A stretch of 64,000 nt of DNA, from positions 124,001 to 188,000 of the forward strand of contig CAZYAB010000002.1 of the NCBI GenBank assembly GCA_964645705.1, given 5' to 3'. Made by a program: the position numbers and the translations under genes. This document shows positions 61,244 through 64,000 of the stretch, piece after piece. Source of the DNA: CAXGTL01 sp964645705 (GTDB taxonomy: Archaea; Nanobdellota; Nanobdellia; Woesearchaeales; CAXGTL01). How positions within the stretch are numbered: the first letter of the stretch is position 1; each line of letters starts with the position of its first letter. Under the pieces are notes generated by a model. The model was not told the origin of the DNA. It saw only the letters and a program-made list of their open reading frames with translations, and did no database searches.

Positions 61244-61359
61244 ATGGTGCAACCCTTGCCAGTATTGGCCAGTGAGCGCCTTGAACTTCGTAAGACTGTC
61301 AGGACTTTTCTTATAAGATTAGTATAGCAAGAAAAGTGCGAACGAGAGGGTTGCACCAT
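61244..61359 (+). ncRNA. 116-nt structured element closed by a perfect 13-bp helix
   Basis: ATGGTGCAACCCT (61244-61256) is perfectly complementary to AGGGTTGCACCAT (61347-61359). Inside are GCCA-GTAT-TGGC (61258-61269), a CAGT...CTT / AAG-ACTG arm (61270-61298), and a 9-bp hairpin ACTTTTCTT/AAGAAAAGT (61304-61337). It begins 2 nt after the stop of the nicotianamine-synthase-like gene. No coding potential is seen. Its size and architecture parallel the element at 30025-30141. It may be a mobile repeat or RNA gene; strand is not determined. Confidence 0.5.
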
Positions 61360-61394
61360 TGTTGAATAATTAGTCACCTTTCAATAGCAAAAAC

Positions 61395-61523
61395 CCAAAC
61401 CTTTATAAATGAAAACACAGTCCTTATATATATAAAGGGGTGTTTGTTTGGGTGTGCGTGGTTGTATTGTATAAATAACAAAATAATCGTAATTCTTATA
61501 GGTTTGTGTAGGGTGGTTGCTGG
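61395..61523 (+). promoter_or_regulatory. Multiple TATA-like boxes upstream of the kinase gene
   Basis: Three TATA-like sequences are visible: CCTTTATAAATG (about 61400-61411), CCTTATATATATAAAGG (about 61422-61438) and TTGTATAAATAAC (about 61466-61478). The last gives a transcript start about 20-25 nt before the ATG at 61524, with a GGGTGG site near 61511-61516. The earlier two may drive a longer leader. Confidence 0.45.
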
Positions 61524-64000
61524 ATGAGTGATGGGTTAGATGATGTAGTAGAAGAAGTAATAAGGTTTAAACTAAACCCTGGAGATATTTGCGGTGAACA
61601 TAATGAATATGTTATAGAAAAAGAAGTTGCACAAGGAGGCAGAAGTGTTTTTTACAAAGCAAAGATTAGAAAAGGTGAAACAGAAGTTGGACTCAAGGTA
61701 TTTTTACCTAAAGAAGAAGTGTCAAGTGTTGATGCTACAAGAGCAAGCGTAGGTGGTGATTCTATTGATGATGTTTTCCTATCTAATAAAGAAATAGAAG
61801 TTCTTACTCATTTAAAGATTAAAAAAACTGCAAGAATTCTTGGACATTTTGATATTGAACAAAATAATAGAACATATAAAGTGGTTGTTCAGGAATTTAT
61901 TAATGGTGTAACACTTGAAGAAAAATTAAAACAAGGAATTTCTTTTGAAAAAAAGATGGATTATATGAAACAAATAGTAAAGATTGCAAAAATGTGTCAT
62001 GATAAAGGATGGGCACACAATGATTATGGTCCAAGAAACATAATTGTTGATGATACAGGAGAAGAAGATGAATTGTATGTTGTTGATCTAACATCTGCTA
62101 AAAAGAAAGGAAAGAGTACTGCATTCATTGTTAAGCAAAAAGATGGCACAGAAGCAAAAACATTGATGGGAAGCAGAGTATATACTGCTCATGAAAGATA
62201 TGCATTAGGTGATCAAGACCTCAGGTCTGATTTTTGGATGTTGGGCGGTTTATTCTATAAAATGCATACAGGAAACATTATTTTTGAAGATGTTTTGCGT
62301 TATTATTTTGGTTATAAAAGAGGAAGAAAGGGCTGGAGAAATGATGTTGAATCTTTTGTCAAGACTCTTGACGCAGAGTTTCAAACACAAGAAGCAAAAG
62401 ATAAATTTGAAAAAGATTATCCTGAATTATGTGATGTGCCTCTGGAAGAAAGATTCGAAGAATTATTTAGATATGAAATTTTTACCAATATTAAAAATGA
62501 ATCACTTGCGTATACTATTGACACTTGCATAGGATTAAACTTAGATCAAAGATATGACAATTGTGATAAATTGTTAAAACATATAGATTATGTTATAAGA
62601 GAAACACAACCTCCTACTGATAGGAAATATGTTAAACCATTCGAATTCAAAGCAGTTACAATCACACTTTATGTTACTATGACTTTAATTACTTTGTTAC
62701 TTGGTGTAGTGGTAAATAAACTTGTTAAAGACAACAAACAAATAAAAGCAGCATTGTCAACATCAATAACACATGAAGTAACAGAATATCAACAACATGA
62801 AACTCCAGAGGCAGATTCAGTAACACAACCTAAACCAATAGAACCAACACAAGAACCTCAAATAAATGATATTTCTCTAATTGAAAAAATATCATTGGAC
62901 GAATCACAATATCAATTATCATTGCGAGATGATCTTCTTATTGATGTGGCAAAGGATGAGATGAAAAGAGCATTTAAAGATTACAACATATTTGATGCGC
63001 ATCAATTTAGAAAACAAAGTAAACTAGATAAATTAATTCATAAATTCAAAAATTTTAGTGAAAGCATATTAATATTAAAATATAATTACAAACTATATGA
63101 TCAATTAATGCGTCTTAAATTTGAAAGAGAATATGAAGAAATTTATGAGGTTGCGGAGAAACCTCCTGAAGATGATACAACAAAGTTAACAATTGAACAA
63201 ACAGATAAATTTGATGTGGCAACAGAACAAATAAACCAAGTTGAAAAAGCAACAAAATGGAGAAATGGTTTGCCTGTTATTGATATTCCTTCTTGGGATG
63301 AACTTCTTGGAGAGGATTTTGATAAACTCTTCTTAGAGGTTATTGAACATTCTAAAGAATTAATATTCAAAAAAGCAAATAAACTTTATTCTTCAAGACC
63401 TAATGATGGTATAACTTATCTTGAAGAAGCAGTTGGAAAAAAAATAACTAGTCCAAAAATCTGTGAACATTTAGCATATTGGTATATAAAGCGTGAAAGA
63501 CAATTTAGAAATCCAACAGCACCAGATGAAATCATTAAAAAGTTATTAGGATATAAATATATAAATTCTAATATTTACCAAAATCTTGGATGGACATTAT
63601 TAGAAAAACATAAGAAAGAACCAAGCAAAGGTTACAGAGATTATGCAATAGATGTTTGGGAACAAGCAAGACAAAAAGGGGAAACAGATGATATTATTTA
63701 TTTTAATCTAGGATTATTACACAGAAATGACGGCAATATAGAAAAAGCAAAAGAAATATGGGAAGAAGCTGTTGAAAAAAAACAAACTAATCAATACACT
63801 CTTTGTTATTTAGGCATTATTTATGAAAAACAAGATAATTTAGAAAGAGCAGGGGAAATGTGGTACTATGCATTCTATGCAAACCTAGAAAATGAAGATA
63901 AATACATAACAAATGTTCTTATTGATAAATTTAGAAAATATGAAGTAGATCATCCAAGAGATGATTCTGATGAATATCTTCCTGACTCTGGCTTTAGTTT
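61524..64000 (+). CDS. Ser/Thr protein kinase with transmembrane segment and TPR-like repeats, cut at the window edge
   Basis: The first 825 residues of a eukaryotic-like kinase. The kinase domain spans about 28-360: glycine loop VAQGGRSVFYKA, Lys58 in GLKVF, Glu in NKEIEVL, catalytic loop HNDYGPRN (165-172) and a DLT metal-binding motif at 188-190 instead of DFG. A transmembrane helix at about 376-396 (TITLYVTMTLITLLLGVVV) separates it from an external or periplasm-like half rich in helices, which from about 690 shows TPR-like units (YFNLGLLHRNDGNIEKAKEIW; LCYLGIIYEKQDNLERAGEMW). It probably senses an outside signal and phosphorylates cytoplasmic targets. Confidence 0.88.
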   Translation, partial: MSDGLDDVVEEVIRFKLNPGDICGEHNEYVIEKEVAQGGRSVFYKAKIRKGETEVGLKVFLPKEEVSSVDATRASVGGDSIDDVFLSNKEIEVLTHLKIKKTARILGHFDIEQNNRTYKVVVQEFINGVTLEEKLKQGISFEKKMDYMKQIVKIAKMCHDKGWAHNDYGPRNIIVDDTGEEDELYVVDLTSAKKKGKSTAFIVKQKDGTEAKTLMGSRVYTAHERYALGDQDLRSDFWMLGGLFYKMHTGNIIFEDVLRYYFGYKRGRKGWRNDVESFVKTLDAEFQTQEAKDKFEKDYPELCDVPLEERFEELFRYEIFTNIKNESLAYTIDTCIGLNLDQRYDNCDKLLKHIDYVIRETQPPTDRKYVKPFEFKAVTITLYVTMTLITLLLGVVVNKLVKDNKQIKAALSTSITHEVTEYQQHETPEADSVTQPKPIEPTQEPQINDISLIEKISLDESQYQLSLRDDLLIDVAKDEMKRAFKDYNIFDAHQFRKQSKLDKLIHKFKNFSESILILKYNYKLYDQLMRLKFEREYEEIYEVAEKPPEDDTTKLTIEQTDKFDVATEQINQVEKATKWRNGLPVIDIPSWDELLGEDFDKLFLEVIEHSKELIFKKANKLYSSRPNDGITYLEEAVGKKITSPKICEHLAYWYIKRERQFRNPTAPDEIIKKLLGYKYINSNIYQNLGWTLLEKHKKEPSKGYRDYAIDVWEQARQKGETDDIIYFNLGLLHRNDGNIEKAKEIWEEAVEKKQTNQYTLCYLGIIYEKQDNLERAGEMWYYAFYANLENEDKYITNVLIDKFRKYEVDHPRDDSDEYLPDSGFS

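Noticed and set aside
1..64000. CRISPR arrays, insertion sequences and rRNA genes
   Set aside because: I found no regularly spaced direct repeats, no transposase and no rRNA-like sequence in the window.

Overview
This window comes from an AT-rich archaeon, most likely a DPANN lineage of the Woesearchaeota/Pacearchaeota type. The case rests on an FttA/aCPSF1 termination factor, a 20S proteasome beta subunit, the archaeal/eukaryotic ribosomal proteins L31e, L39e and S19e, Cbf5, NurA, archaeal topoisomerase I, TrmB regulators, TATA boxes about 25-30 nt upstream of many leaderless start codons, an intron-bearing tRNA, and secreted proteins with the QV(S/T)xFxIIG signature common in DPANN genomes. 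Genes are packed tightly; neighbours often overlap by 4 bp, both within operons and at convergent ends. The lineage assignment is inference; a marker-gene tree would settle it.

Layout. 1-4480: housekeeping genes on the minus strand (fttA, psmB, a 50-aa zinc-ribbon protein, proS, an MscS-like channel). 4812-11692: membrane and envelope genes (DMT transporter, HtpX, LemA, a thioredoxin-fold/CcdA fusion, a lipoprotein, and a 1015-aa secreted protein with about 50 cysteines). 11838-14597: a structured RNA followed by a three-gene ABC-2 transporter. 14691-27469: accessory genes, including an ARPP-1-like protein, an HD hydrolase, a methyltransferase-endonuclease fusion, FKBP, DUF1846, a peptidase E-like protein, a serpin lipoprotein and many small unknowns.

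27466-34237 is the most unusual stretch. It holds an adenosine kinase fused to S-adenosylhomocysteine hydrolase, a roughly 117-nt three-way-junction element, PEP synthase, and then a roughly 1.6-kb insert carrying structured RNA, a LAGLIDADG homing endonuclease and a small membrane protein. The insert is flanked by two divergent copies of the 3' end of the PEP synthase gene. This looks like an element that integrates in the end of ppsA and supplies a replacement tail.

34238-48290: YjbQ, Cbf5, a kinase-like protein, a TrmB regulator divergent from a beta-rich secreted protein across a palindromic operator, a ribosomal protein operon, a NYN ribonuclease, a tRNA-Thr with two introns, NurA, TopA and an archaemetzincin. 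48367-59366: a cell-surface and secretion block with pilin-like anchors, large beta-rich exported proteins, a transglutaminase-like protein, a SpoIIM-like protein, signal peptidase and a polytopic membrane protein. 59488-64000: a second TrmB-like regulator, a nicotianamine-synthase-like protein, another roughly 116-nt structured RNA closed by a perfect 13-bp helix, and a truncated Ser/Thr kinase with a transmembrane segment and TPR-like repeats.

Recurring themes are disulfide-rich export (Trx-CcdA, Cys-rich proteins, FKBP, signal peptidase), several structured intergenic RNAs, and two genes where a good ribosome binding site precedes AUA instead of AUG.
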